Shown here: piece by piece, positions 9,014-17,643 of the stretch
Numbering within the stretch: position 1 is the first letter of the stretch
How the letters are laid out: each line of letters begins with the position of its first letter
From: Spirosoma utsteinense
Lineage (GTDB): Bacteria; Bacteroidota; Bacteroidia; Cytophagales; Spirosomataceae
NCBI RefSeq assembly: GCF_014282275.1
Contig: NZ_VFIA01000012.1
Location: forward strand, 1-64,000
DNA: 64,000 bases
Direction of reading: 5' to 3'
The notes under the pieces: generated by a model
What the model saw: only the letters and a program-made list of their open reading frames with translations
Database searches by the model: none
Told to the model about the DNA's origin: nothing
Position numbers and translations under genes: made by a program

Positions 9014-9144
9014 GGGAAGAGAGGGAGGAAGGAGTAAAGGGAGGAAGGAGTAAAGGGATTCCTCTCACCCTCCTCCCTTTCTTCCCCCTCCTCCCTCTCC
9101 TCCTCTCCTCCTTTCCTCCTTTCCTCCTTTCCTCCTTTCCTCCC
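9014..9144. repeat. Purine-rich then pyrimidine-rich self-complementary spacer
   Basis: Directly after the TGA at 9011-9013 the top strand is almost pure purine, including two tandem copies of GGGAGGAAGGAGTAAA (9023-9054). After about 9060 it becomes almost pure pyrimidine, ending in four direct copies of TTTCCTCC immediately before the ATG at 9145. The two halves are mutually complementary (GGAGGAAAGG with CCTTTCCTCC), so the transcript could fold into a long GA/CU hairpin that includes the region just before the start codon. Confidence 0.8.
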
Positions 9145-11598
9145 ATGTTTACCAACTATTTCAAGATCGCGGTACGGAATCTGCTTCGGAGTAAGTCCTT
9201 TTCGGCCATCAATATCCTGGGGCTCTCCGTTGGCCTCACCTGTTGCATGCTGTTGCTGCTGTACATCCGCAGTGAGCTTTCGTTCGACAAACACCATCAG
9301 CATGCCAGCAACCTGTATCTGGTGAGTAGCGATGCGCTGTTTTCGGCGGGCAGTTACGAAGAGGTTCCCCGGCTATCCTCCCCGTACGCAGCGGCTCTGA
9401 AATCGGAGTTTCCCGAAGTCGACCAGGTTACCCGGGTATGGGCCAACTTCATTGAAAGTAAAACGCTGTTCCAGGTGCGGGAGTCGGGCAAACCGGTTCA
9501 GGCTTTCTACGAAACGAAGGGCTACCAGATTGACCCCACGTTCTTCGATGTATTCAGTTATCAGTTCAGCGAGGGCGACCCTAAAACAGCGTTGCAGGAT
9601 GCCCATTCTATCGTTTTGTCGGAACCGGTGGCCCGCAAACTATTTGGCGATGTTCCGGCGCTGAACAAGCTCATTCGCATCAATGGTGTTGCCGGTAATG
9701 GCGAGAGTTTCAAGGTGACGGGCGTATTTCGCGACGAAAGTGCCCGGTCGCATATCGACGCCCGTTTTTTCCTGCCGATGAACGCCGGCTGGGTGGGTGG
9801 TTTCCTGCGCGATCAGCCCCAGGCATTCCATACCAACAACATGTTTTACACCTACGTGCGTCTGCATGAAGGAACCAATGGCGAGCAACTGACGCGTAAA
9901 CTTCCGGCCTTTGTCGAGAAATACGCCCGCAAGGATCTGGCAGCCAACGGGAAAGACAAGCGTCTTTTTCTGGTGCCCGTGCCCGGTCTTCATCTCTACT
10001 CGAAAGTCCGGGAAGTGATAACGCCAACGAACAGCACGACGTATTTATATATCCTGGCTTCCATCGCCCTGTTTACCCTGCTGATCGCCTGCATCAACTT
10101 CATGAATCTGGCTACGGCCCGATCGGCCAAACGGGCTGCCGAAGTCGGTATCCGAAAAGTGATGGGTGCCGAGCGGGGTGCGCTGATCGGGCAGTTTCTG
10201 GGCGAATCGATGGTGCTCACCCTGCTGGCGCTGGTCATTGCCTTCGGGCTCGTTGCCGGGCTGCTTCCTGTTTTCAACCAGCTGACAGAAAAACAACTGC
10301 TCTTCTCGGAACTTATAAATCCGGCTATCCTGGGCACCTTCCTGTTACTGGCTCTCGTGACGGGCCTGGTAGCGGGCAGTTACCCCGCCTTTTACCTGTC
10401 GGTGTTTAATCCCATCCAGGTGCTCAAAGGTCGATTCACCAACTCAATGTCGGCGATTGCCCTGCGCCGGGGGCTGGTCGTTTTCCAGTTTGTGATTTCG
10501 ATTGGACTTGTTTTCACCACCCTGATCATTCAGCGGCAAATGGATTTCCTGCGCAACCAGCCACTGGGTTTCACGAAAGACCAGCAGCTGGTCATTCCGC
10601 TTCGCAGCGACGAATCGCACAAGGCCTACACGGCACTACGGAACGAAATAGCGCGAAACAACCAGATTCTAGGCGCAACCGGAGCCATGTACTACCCCGG
10701 CATTATCAACCCAAGCGATGTTAGTCTGTATCGCCCCGATCAGACCATCAGCCAGATTCAGACCGTTAAAACCAACTGGGTCGATCAGGGCTTCATGCAG
10801 CAGATGGGCTTCCAGCTCCTCAAGGGCCGCTTGTTTTCGCCCCAGTTTCCGGGTGATACCAGCAACCGGATGATCGTCAATGAAGCGACCCTGCGTCAGT
10901 TGGGCATCCCGCTGCAAAAAGCGATCGGCCAGAAGCTGAATCACGACGAGCAGGGTACGGTTTCGTCGGTCGAGATTGTGGGCGTTATCAGGGATTTCCA
11001 TTTCGAAGACCTGCACCGACCCATCCAGCCCTACGCTTTTTTACTTAACAACCAGCCGTTCTTCAATTACCTCCTTGTTCATATCAACACCGCCGAGGTA
11101 GGCAGCGTACTCCCTTTTCTGGAGCAGAAATGGAAAGCTGTCCGCCCCGATGAGCCATTTGAATACAGTTTCCTCGATGAGGATTTCCAGCGCAACTACC
11201 AGTCCGATACCCGCACGTCGCGCATCGTCACGTATTTTACCATTATCTCCATCCTCATTTCATGCCTGGGGCTATTTGGTCTGGCCGCTTTTGCCGCGCA
11301 GCAACGAACCAAGGAAATTGGTGTTCGCAAAGTGCTCGGGGCCAGTGTGACCAGCATCGTGACGCTACTCTCTCAGGACTTCCTGAAACTGGTGGTCGTG
11401 GCCATGTTCATTGCTTCGCCCCTGGCCTGGTACGCCATGAACCGATGGCTACAGGGCTTTGCGTATAGAGTCGATATCGAGTGGTGGGTCTTTGCGCTGG
11501 CAGGGATGCTGGCAGTAGGTATCGCCCTGCTGACGGTGAGTTTCCAGAGTATCCGGGCCGCCCTGATGAATCCCGTAAAAAGTTTACGAAGCGAGTAG
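9145..11598 (+). CDS. FtsX-like ABC permease, array member 3
   Basis: An 817-residue duplicated FtsX permease. I chose the ATG at 9145 because the protein then begins FTNYFKIAVRNLLRSKSFSAI, the standard start of its paralogs; the longer open frame upstream is only a translation of the low-complexity spacer. Helix 1 is at about 21-43. The first FtsX domain carries AEVGIRKVMGAERGALIGQF (around 330), the second KEIGVRKVLGASVTSIVTLL (around 730). The tail is ALMNPVKSLRSE. It is converge-facing with the aldolase gene 14 bases downstream, so the first co-directional run of the array ends here. Confidence 0.92.
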   Translation: MFTNYFKIAVRNLLRSKSFSAINILGLSVGLTCCMLLLLYIRSELSFDKHHQHASNLYLVSSDALFSAGSYEEVPRLSSPYAAALKSEFPEVDQVTRVWANFIESKTLFQVRESGKPVQAFYETKGYQIDPTFFDVFSYQFSEGDPKTALQDAHSIVLSEPVARKLFGDVPALNKLIRINGVAGNGESFKVTGVFRDESARSHIDARFFLPMNAGWVGGFLRDQPQAFHTNNMFYTYVRLHEGTNGEQLTRKLPAFVEKYARKDLAANGKDKRLFLVPVPGLHLYSKVREVITPTNSTTYLYILASIALFTLLIACINFMNLATARSAKRAAEVGIRKVMGAERGALIGQFLGESMVLTLLALVIAFGLVAGLLPVFNQLTEKQLLFSELINPAILGTFLLLALVTGLVAGSYPAFYLSVFNPIQVLKGRFTNSMSAIALRRGLVVFQFVISIGLVFTTLIIQRQMDFLRNQPLGFTKDQQLVIPLRSDESHKAYTALRNEIARNNQILGATGAMYYPGIINPSDVSLYRPDQTISQIQTVKTNWVDQGFMQQMGFQLLKGRLFSPQFPGDTSNRMIVNEATLRQLGIPLQKAIGQKLNHDEQGTVSSVEIVGVIRDFHFEDLHRPIQPYAFLLNNQPFFNYLLVHINTAEVGSVLPFLEQKWKAVRPDEPFEYSFLDEDFQRNYQSDTRTSRIVTYFTIISILISCLGLFGLAAFAAQQRTKEIGVRKVLGASVTSIVTLLSQDFLKLVVVAMFIASPLAWYAMNRWLQGFAYRVDIEWWVFALAGMLAVGIALLTVSFQSIRAALMNPVKSLRSE

Positions 11599-11612
11599 AA
11601 CAAGCCCGATGG

Positions 11613-12377
11613 TCAGCGCGCTAACCCTGCCTTGAACGCGTTTACCACGTTTTGCGCACCGCTCCACACAAAAAACGTATCCGTTCCTACGGCCAGAAAG
11701 GTGGTGCCGCTGGCTATTTCCGCTTCCAGCTGATCCGGTTGTTGCAGAAATATACCAACGGGGATGTTTTTCCGGGCGCATTTGGATTTGACCTCGGCGA
11801 TAGCCTCCTGAACGGGCGCACTGAACACATCGCCCAGTCGGTTCATACTGCCGGACAGATCATAGGGGCCGATGAATACGCCATCGATGCCTTCTACGGC
11901 AAGAATTTCATCCAGGTTGTTGACGGCGTCCTGATGTTCGATCTGAATGATGACCGCCAGCGTCTGGTTGGCGCGCTGAATATAATCGGCAAAGTGCAGG
12001 CCATAGTCGTGGGCACGGGCGAGGCCAACGCTGCGTTTTCCCAACGGAGGGTACCGGGCTGAAGCCACAGCCTGACGGGCCTCCTCCGCCGAGTTGACCA
12101 GCGGAACGATGATACCGTCGGCCCCGATGTCCAGCGCCTGTTTGATCAGGATAGGGTTGTTTTCGGCCACCCGAACGATGGCGTTACAGTCATTCTTTAC
12201 CGCCTGCAACAGCCGCTGGGCATCTCCAATAGACAGGGGGCCATGTTCCATATCGATAAAAAGCCAGTCGAAGCCCGCCAGCGACAGGAGTTCGCTGAGT
12301 TCGGGAGACGGCAGGGAGACAATGGTTCCGAGGAGTGGTCGGCTACCCCTGAGTTTTTCGGTGAACGTCGTTTTCAT
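11613..12377 (-). CDS. HpcH/HpaI family aldolase
   Basis: A 254-residue class II, metal-dependent aldolase of the HpcH/HpaI/CitE-like TIM-barrel family, which cleaves or forms 2-keto-3-deoxy acids with pyruvate as one partner. The signs are an early LLGTIVSLPSPELSELLSLAG, FDWLFIDMEHGPL with the conserved acidic and histidine pair, DIGADGIIVPLVNSAEEA, the metal-site IQIEHQDAVNNLDEI, and GIDGVFIGPYDLSGSMN, which supplies the second metal ligand. Length fits the family (about 250). The exact substrate (rhamnonate-, glucarate- or homoprotocatechuate-type aldol) cannot be told from sequence alone. It is encoded opposite to the permeases and follows the acetyltransferase gene at 12432, 54 bases apart, probably in the same transcript. 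Confidence 0.9.
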   Translation of the reverse strand: MKTTFTEKLRGSRPLLGTIVSLPSPELSELLSLAGFDWLFIDMEHGPLSIGDAQRLLQAVKNDCNAIVRVAENNPILIKQALDIGADGIIVPLVNSAEEARQAVASARYPPLGKRSVGLARAHDYGLHFADYIQRANQTLAVIIQIEHQDAVNNLDEILAVEGIDGVFIGPYDLSGSMNRLGDVFSAPVQEAIAEVKSKCARKNIPVGIFLQQPDQLEAEIASGTTFLAVGTDTFFVWSGAQNVVNAFKAGLAR

Positions 12378-12431
12378 AGGGCCAATGTAGCCAGAAAGAA
12401 CCCTGAAATAATTCCGGCGGGCATCACTTCG

Positions 12432-12983
12432 TCATAAGGTTCTGATAACGCGGCAGGGATTGCCGGCGGCAAATACGCTGGCCGGGATATCCTTGGTAAC
12501 GACACTGCCCGCTCCGATCGTCGTATTGTCGCCGATGGTGACGCCGGGGCAAACGATGACGCCCCCTCCCAGCCAGACATTATCACCAATGGTAATGGGT
12601 AACGCCAGTTCCGGCCCCTTGATGCGCTCGGCGGCCATCACCGGATGATAGGCCGCGTAGAGTTGCACATTGGGCGCGCATTGAAAATTGACACCAATGG
12701 TGATCCGGGCACAATCGAGAAAAATGCAGTTGAAATTGAGAAATCCGTTTGCTCCAATGCTGATGTTCGTACCGTAGTCGCAGTAGAACGGAGGCTGAAT
12801 ATTGAGATTATCACCCGCATGCCCCAAAAGCTGCTGAAGTAGTTTGCGCCGTTCAGGCTCGGCATCGTAGGGCGTCCGGTTGAACTCGGAGAACAGGGTA
12901 CGGGCTTCTGTTCGCATGCGTACCAGAGTAGCATCGCTGGCGTCGTACAAGTCACCTGCCAGCATCTTTTCCAGTTCTGTCAT
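12432..12983 (-). CDS. Maltose/galactoside O-acetyltransferase-like (LacA/Maa family)
   Basis: A 183-residue cytoplasmic acetyltransferase of the LacA/Maa/NodL type. The N-terminal helical cap (MTELEKMLAGDLYDASDATL) is the Maa domain. The rest is a left-handed beta-helix of hexapeptide repeats (ISIGANGFLNFNCIFLD, ITIGDNVWLGGGVIVCPGVT, TIGAGSVVTKDIPASVFAAG). The catalytic histidine sits in AAYHPVMAAERIKG and the closing NPCRVIRTL is typical. It transfers acetyl from acetyl-CoA to a sugar hydroxyl; the acceptor is unknown. It is probably transcribed ahead of the aldolase. Its start lies 223 bases from the next permease, a divergent control region that contains the second 39-bp block. Confidence 0.92.
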   Translation of the reverse strand: MTELEKMLAGDLYDASDATLVRMRTEARTLFSEFNRTPYDAEPERRKLLQQLLGHAGDNLNIQPPFYCDYGTNISIGANGFLNFNCIFLDCARITIGVNFQCAPNVQLYAAYHPVMAAERIKGPELALPITIGDNVWLGGGVIVCPGVTIGDNTTIGAGSVVTKDIPASVFAAGNPCRVIRTL

Positions 12984-13057
12984 CGGTTAGGTATGGTTTC
13001 ATTCCTCAAATCACAAAAGAAAGAAGCCCGAAAAGCTACTTGATGTTATAAATCGGT

Positions 13058-13096
13058 TGTCCGCAACTGAACAAACCGCTGTCCGCTTTCGGACAC
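13058..13096. promoter_or_regulatory. 39-bp conserved palindromic block (copy 2)
   Basis: This block begins TGTCCGCAACTGAAC and ends in the palindrome TGTCCGCTTTCGGACA plus C. It matches 3892-3930 at 30 of 39 positions without gaps. The later shared string CAATTAGTTGACTTA starts at 13132 (35 bases after the block), and both copies then show GGTAC, five bases and TTTG. It lies 110 bases before the permease at 13207 and between that gene and the divergent acetyltransferase. Confidence 0.65.
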
Positions 13097-13206
13097 AAAC
13101 ACTTTTCATTCATTTCCAACCTAGTGATCATCAATTAGTTGACTTAATGGTACAGCTTTTGACGTAGAAATACGTACGGTTATCGAACCCTTCACCGCAG
13201 CGGATA

Positions 13207-15582
13207 ATGATCCAGAACTACCTTAAAATCGCATTCCGGAATCTCTGGAAAAACCGCTTGTTCAGCACGCTGAATAGTGTCGGTATGGGCGTGGGCATTG
13301 CCGCTGTAGGGCTGATGGGCCTGTATGTAGGGCATGAACTGAGCTACGACCGCTTCCATACCAACGCCGATCGGATTTTCCGGGTGGTACACTACGCCAG
13401 TTGGTCGGGCGGCAATCTTCAGCTAGCGCCAACCTCGGCTCCTTTTGCCGCTGCCCTGAAAACTGATTACCCGGAAATTGAAAAGACGGTACGCTTTCAG
13501 CCCGAAGGTGGCGGCATTATCACCTACAAAGACAAGAGACTCGATGTCAGTGACATTCTGTTCACCGAACCGACGGTATTCGACGTTTTTTCTTTCCCCT
13601 TTCTGCACGGCGATCCGGCAACCGCACTGGTTCAGCCCCAGAGTATCGTGCTGACGAAAAGCCTGGCCGAAAAGCTGTTTGGCGACGCATCCAGGGCCGT
13701 GGGGCAAACCATCGCATTCGCCAATAACTTTCCCAACCGGGTCACGGGCGTCATAGAGGACGTACCTTCAAATTCGCACCTTCAGTTCAGTGCACTCCGG
13801 TCATTGCCGACCAACTACACCAATGGCTGGCAGAATTTTGAACTCTACACGTATCTGTTGCTGAATAAAGACAGTGATGCTGAAACCCTGACGGCTAAAC
13901 TGCCCAAGTTCTACCAGAAGTACCTCAGGAAAGAAATGGGCGATCTGGACTACCGTCTGGAGCTTCAGTCCCTCCCGTCGATCCACCTGCATTCGCATCT
14001 GGATTACGAAATCAGCCCGAACGGAACGATCAGCACCGTTTATACCTTTGCGTTGATTGCCGCCCTTATTCTGCTCATTGCCGGTATCAATTATGTAAAT
14101 CTGTACACGGTTCGGGCCATGACACGCACGCGCGAAGTAGGCGTTCGTAAAGCCATTGGCTCCCGGCGGAGTCAGCTATTGAGTCAGTTCCTGACCGAAT
14201 CGATGCTGATGGCATTCCTGGCCAGTATCGTCGGTGTTGTACTGGCGAATGCATTCTTGCCGCTCTTTAACGAACTGTCGGGCAAGTCGCTGACGCTGAT
14301 GCACTACGGAACGTCGGCTACGCTGCTGGCGCTGGCGGTATTTTTGGTAGCTCTTGGACTGGCAAGCGGCCTTTACCCGGCCCTGCTCCTGTCGGGTTTC
14401 CGGCCAGTGGTGGCGCTGAAGGGCCGGGTTCAGATTGGGGGCGGTTTGTTTCGCCAGTCGCTGGTCGTGTTTCAGTTCGTGGCGGCTGTAGCCCTGATCG
14501 CTTGTTCCTGGGTCATTTACCGGCAGATAGGCTACGCCCTGCACAAGAATCTGGGGTTCAACAAGGAACAGGTGCTGACGTTTCACCTGGATGGTGACGA
14601 GGGCCGGAAACAAATCCAGGCGCTGAAAAATGAATTAAAGAAAAGCCCGCTTATCGAGCAGGTATCAGCCGCCAGCAATCCCATCGGCAACAATAATATT
14701 GGCTCAAACGGCATGATGGTCGAGCACAACGGCATCATGTCTACGGTCAGTCAGGTGATTCAAACGTTTTCGGTCGACGCCGACTACCTGCCTACGTTGC
14801 AGATCAAACTGCTCCAGGGCCGTAACTTCACCGAGTCGGTAAGCGACGGCTTAGGTGCCGTCCTGGTAAACGAAGCACTCGTCAGAAAGATGGGCTGGCA
14901 GCACCCGCTGGGTAAACGTATTCGTAAGTTGGGCAATGACGTAGCGCCCGAAGCGCGGGTGGTGGGCGTCGTGAGCGATTTCCATACCTACTCGCTGCAA
15001 CATAAGATCGAGCCGCTGGTCCTGCAGATGCCTGCGCCATCGGAGAAAGACAATCTTTACGTTCGGATACGGCCCGAAAAGGTCATCGAGGCCATGGCTC
15101 ATATAAAATCTGTCTATAAAACCTTCGATCCTAACGCAGAGCCAACCTTCCATTTTCTGGACGAAAACTTTTCCCGGCAGTACAAAGCGGAGCAGAAGCA
15201 AGGGCAGCTATTACTCGTTTTCTCTTTACTCGCGGTGCTGATCGCCTGTCTGGGACTGTTCGGACTGGCGGCCTTCACGGCGGAGCAGCGCACCAAAGAG
15301 ATCGGTGTCCGGAAAGTGCTGGGAGCCAGTGTAACCAGTATTGTCCGCCTGCTTTCTACCGACTTCCTCAAACTGGTGCTCATCGCTATCGTGCTGGCTA
15401 CTCCCCTGGCCTGGTACGCCATGAATCAATGGTTACAGAGCTTTGCCTACAAGATCGGTATTGACTGGTGGGTCTTTGCCGGGTCCGGTTTGCTCGCGCT
15501 GGCCATTGCCTTCCTCACGGTTAGTTTTCAAAGTATAAAAGCCGCCTTGATGAACCCTGTTAACTCCTTACGTAATGATTAA
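13207..15582 (+). CDS. FtsX-like ABC permease, array member 4
   Basis: A 791-residue duplicated FtsX permease starting MIQNYLKIAFRNLWKNRLFS, with helix 1 at about 20-42. The first FtsX domain has REVGVRKAIGSRRSQLLSQF (near 320), the second KEIGVRKVLGASVTSIVRLL (near 700), and the tail is ALMNPVNSLRND. Between them lies a periplasmic domain with the family's ARVVGVVSDFHTYSL strand. Like member 1 it is preceded by the conserved palindromic block, so these two are likely co-regulated. A small gene starts 12 bases after its stop and is probably co-transcribed. Confidence 0.92.
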   Translation: MIQNYLKIAFRNLWKNRLFSTLNSVGMGVGIAAVGLMGLYVGHELSYDRFHTNADRIFRVVHYASWSGGNLQLAPTSAPFAAALKTDYPEIEKTVRFQPEGGGIITYKDKRLDVSDILFTEPTVFDVFSFPFLHGDPATALVQPQSIVLTKSLAEKLFGDASRAVGQTIAFANNFPNRVTGVIEDVPSNSHLQFSALRSLPTNYTNGWQNFELYTYLLLNKDSDAETLTAKLPKFYQKYLRKEMGDLDYRLELQSLPSIHLHSHLDYEISPNGTISTVYTFALIAALILLIAGINYVNLYTVRAMTRTREVGVRKAIGSRRSQLLSQFLTESMLMAFLASIVGVVLANAFLPLFNELSGKSLTLMHYGTSATLLALAVFLVALGLASGLYPALLLSGFRPVVALKGRVQIGGGLFRQSLVVFQFVAAVALIACSWVIYRQIGYALHKNLGFNKEQVLTFHLDGDEGRKQIQALKNELKKSPLIEQVSAASNPIGNNNIGSNGMMVEHNGIMSTVSQVIQTFSVDADYLPTLQIKLLQGRNFTESVSDGLGAVLVNEALVRKMGWQHPLGKRIRKLGNDVAPEARVVGVVSDFHTYSLQHKIEPLVLQMPAPSEKDNLYVRIRPEKVIEAMAHIKSVYKTFDPNAEPTFHFLDENFSRQYKAEQKQGQLLLVFSLLAVLIACLGLFGLAAFTAEQRTKEIGVRKVLGASVTSIVRLLSTDFLKLVLIAIVLATPLAWYAMNQWLQSFAYKIGIDWWVFAGSGLLALAIAFLTVSFQSIKAALMNPVNSLRND

Positions 15583-15594
15583 ACCAATACCAGT

Positions 15595-15933
15595 ATGTCC
15601 TACATCGCTATTCCCATCCCGAACCTGCCCGGTAAGCAGGACATTGAGATTGACGTGACCATCAACGGTCAGAAGCAGGCGTTACATTACCGCGTCGAGC
15701 TATTCTACTGGGGCGACTGTATCGGACTTCCTCAAAGCCCGCCCAGTTTCGAACAGGGCACACTGGGCCAGGGTACGCTCGACCGCGTTGACTGCATCCG
15801 GCAACACCTGAGCAGCTACGACAAGGACTGGGCGCTGTATTACATCGGCTCGCCCACCGATGAGTTCGTTCCTGTTACGTTCGTCAGAAAAGAAGATCTG
15901 GCCAAACAGCGGCAGCTAAGGGCCATGAGTTAA
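15595..15933 (+). CDS. Small protein of unknown function, co-transcribed with permease
   Basis: A 112-residue soluble-looking protein with no signal peptide or membrane helix. It is rich in beta-prone stretches (IDVTINGQKQALHYRVELFYW) and has two cysteines (GDCIG, VDCIR). The start lies 12 bases after the permease stop, and the strong 40-bp hairpin follows 11 bases after its own stop, so it most likely shares the permease transcript. I do not recognise the family. A cytoplasmic accessory of the permease is possible, but only location supports that. Confidence 0.7.
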   Translation: MSYIAIPIPNLPGKQDIEIDVTINGQKQALHYRVELFYWGDCIGLPQSPPSFEQGTLGQGTLDRVDCIRQHLSSYDKDWALYYIGSPTDEFVPVTFVRKEDLAKQRQLRAMS

Positions 15934-15944
15934 GGTAAGATCCT

Positions 15945-16027
15945 GAAGGGGGGGTAACCGGGTGAAGATAACGTTGCCAACGTTCTAAACGTTGGCAACG
16001 TTATCTTCACCCGGTTACCCCCCCTTC
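15945..16027. repeat. Perfect 40-bp inverted repeat with 3-base loop
   Basis: Bases 15945-15984 are the exact reverse complement of 15988-16027, with loop CTA. The outer ends are GAAGGGGGGG/CCCCCCCTTC, and the inner part contains ACGTTGCCAACGT, itself nearly palindromic. The position after the permease/small-protein pair suggests a terminator, but the perfect length and nested symmetry resemble the other dispersed palindromes in this window. Confidence 0.85.
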
Positions 16028-16131
16028 TAACGTAGCACAGGCGCATCAAAAAATAAATTCTTTTTTTTCTGTAACCTCCCCGGACTTCGGCGGTTTCCAC
16101 GCCAAATTCCCTAACCTCACCTTGTAAACCG

Positions 16132-16689
16132 TTGAATGCACTGACAGACAATGCCCTGATGCTGCGGGTCAAGGCGGGCGATTTGAACCGGATGGGTCTG
16201 CTTTTTGAGCGGTACCACCGGGAGCTTTTCGGCTTCCTCTACCACATGAGCGGACGGCCCGATGTTAGTGAAGACATGGTTCAGACGGTGTTCTACCGGA
16301 TGCTGAAATACCGGCATACGTTTACCGGCAACGGTGCCTTCAGAACCTGGATGTATCACCTGGCCCGCAACGTACTGATCGATACCGTCCAGCAGAACAA
16401 ACGATCGGCCCACCACTACGACGTAGCGGATTTTGCCGACCGGATTGGGGGTGGTCTGCCCGCCGATGAATCGCTGCACAGGGAACAGGAGCTGGCGTTG
16501 CTCCGGCAGGCGCTGGCCAAACTGAGCGACGAACAGCGGGAAGTACTGGTGTTGAGCCGGTATCAGGAACTGAAGTACGACGAGATTGCCCGGATTCTGG
16601 ACACCACAGAAGGTGCCGTGAAAGTACGGGTTCACCGGGCGATGAATGCCCTGAAGACGATCTACCTAACTAGTGAACACGAACGATAA
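16132..16689 (+). CDS. ECF-type RNA polymerase sigma factor
   Basis: A 185-residue sigma-70 family protein of the extracytoplasmic-function group. Region 2 (about 20-88) includes LFERYHRELFGFLYHMSG, DVSEDMVQTVFYRML and FRTWMYHLARNVLID. Region 4 (about 115-175) contains LSDEQREVLVLSRYQELKYD, then a helix-turn-helix EIARILDTTEGAVKVRVHRA. The start is TTG at 16132; the first in-frame ATG is ten codons later and would cut into region 2. The next gene, a zinc-finger anti-sigma factor, begins four bases after the stop, the usual arrangement for a membrane-controlled sigma. Targets may include the two DUF4097 genes and the permease downstream, but no promoter motif confirms this. Confidence 0.93.
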   Translation: MNALTDNALMLRVKAGDLNRMGLLFERYHRELFGFLYHMSGRPDVSEDMVQTVFYRMLKYRHTFTGNGAFRTWMYHLARNVLIDTVQQNKRSAHHYDVADFADRIGGGLPADESLHREQELALLRQALAKLSDEQREVLVLSRYQELKYDEIARILDTTEGAVKVRVHRAMNALKTIYLTSEHER

Positions 16690-16693
16690 ACTG

Positions 16694-17515
16694 ATGAACT
16701 GCGACGGCGTAAACGACAAACTCCCCGACTGGCTGAGCGACGAACTGTCGCTCACGGAACGGGCCGCTGTCGACGCGCACCTGGCCCAGTGCCCCGCCTG
16801 TCAGCAGGAACTGGCGGCTACCCGGCAGGTCTGGCAACGGATGGGCGCGGTAACCACACCCGAACCCAGCCCCGAAATGCGTACCCAGTTCTATACCATG
16901 CTCCATAGCTTCGATGAGGCTGAGCAGGCCGTTCGGAAAAGTACATGGGGAACCCGGATTGACAGCCTTCGGCAATGGTGGACACCGCAACTGGCTGGTC
17001 GGGTAGCGTTTAGTTTTTTGCTCCTTAGCCTTGGATTGGTTGCTGGCTACTGGCTCCCCGGTCGGCACACGCCCGACGTAGCGTACCAGCAACGAATCGA
17101 CACGCTGTCGACGCAGGTGCAGGAGATGCGAGAGATGATGATGCTCTCGCTGCTTGAGAATCCGTCGGCAACGGAACGACTCCGGGCGGTGAGCTACACC
17201 AAAGACCTGAGCGACGCCAACGGCCGCGTGATCGACGCCCTGCTGACAACGCTCAACAACGACCCGAACGTTAACGTACGTCTGGTGACACTGGAAGCCC
17301 TGGCCGAACTGGCACACGACCCTCGCGTCCGGGAAGGGCTGGTTCAGTCACTGACCAGGCAGGAGTCGCCCCTGGTGCAGGTAGCCCTCGCCGATGTGAT
17401 GGTGAAGCTTCAGGAAAAACGCTCACTCAAACCACTCCGGCAGATACTCCGCCAGGCAGGCGTCAACGAACTCGTCAAAAGCAAAATCGAACAAACGATC
17501 CGGGAGCTGTCGTAA
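16694..17515 (+). CDS. Membrane anti-sigma factor with zinc finger and HEAT-like repeats
   Basis: A 273-residue protein. The N-terminal zf-HC2 domain has VDAHLAQCPACQQEL with the HxxxCxxC zinc ligands, typical of anti-sigma factors. A central membrane helix (around residues 105-125; FSFLLLSLGLVAGYWLPG) follows. The periplasmic part starts with a heptad-rich stretch (IDTLSTQVQEMREMMMLSLL) and ends in alpha-helical HEAT-like repeats (ALLTTLNNDPNVNVRLVTLEALAEL split over about 170-260). I prefer the ATG at 16694, four bases after the sigma stop; a GTG at 16673 is also possible. It should hold the sigma factor at the membrane. The HEAT repeats would be the signal-sensing part. Confidence 0.88.
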   Translation: MNCDGVNDKLPDWLSDELSLTERAAVDAHLAQCPACQQELAATRQVWQRMGAVTTPEPSPEMRTQFYTMLHSFDEAEQAVRKSTWGTRIDSLRQWWTPQLAGRVAFSFLLLSLGLVAGYWLPGRHTPDVAYQQRIDTLSTQVQEMREMMMLSLLENPSATERLRAVSYTKDLSDANGRVIDALLTTLNNDPNVNVRLVTLEALAELAHDPRVREGLVQSLTRQESPLVQVALADVMVKLQEKRSLKPLRQILRQAGVNELVKSKIEQTIRELS

Positions 17516-17516
17516 T

Positions 17517-17618
17517 GAGTGATTGAGTGAATGAGCGAATGTGTGATTGAAAAAGTCTCACGCTGTTCCGTCGCTCCGATTCTCCCAATCACTCACTCAG
17601 TCATTCACCCGATCACTC
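17517..17618. repeat. TGAGTGAT/ATCACTCA low-complexity inverted spacer
   Basis: Two bases after the anti-sigma stop the sequence is built of GAGTGA-like units (17517-17549); 17586-17618 is built of the complementary TCACTC-like units. The two 33-base arms agree at 27 positions when one is reverse-complemented. Another 25 bases of CACTCACCCAATTACCCAAT type lead to the next ATG at 17644. Confidence 0.7.
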
Positions 17619-17643
17619 ACTCACCCAATTACCCAATACCTCT

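Noticed and set aside
9010-9144. N-terminal extension of permease member 3 from a GTG at 9010
   Set aside because: It would translate the low-complexity spacer as Arg/Glu/Ser/Pro-rich sequence; every paralog starts at the equivalent of the ATG at 9145.
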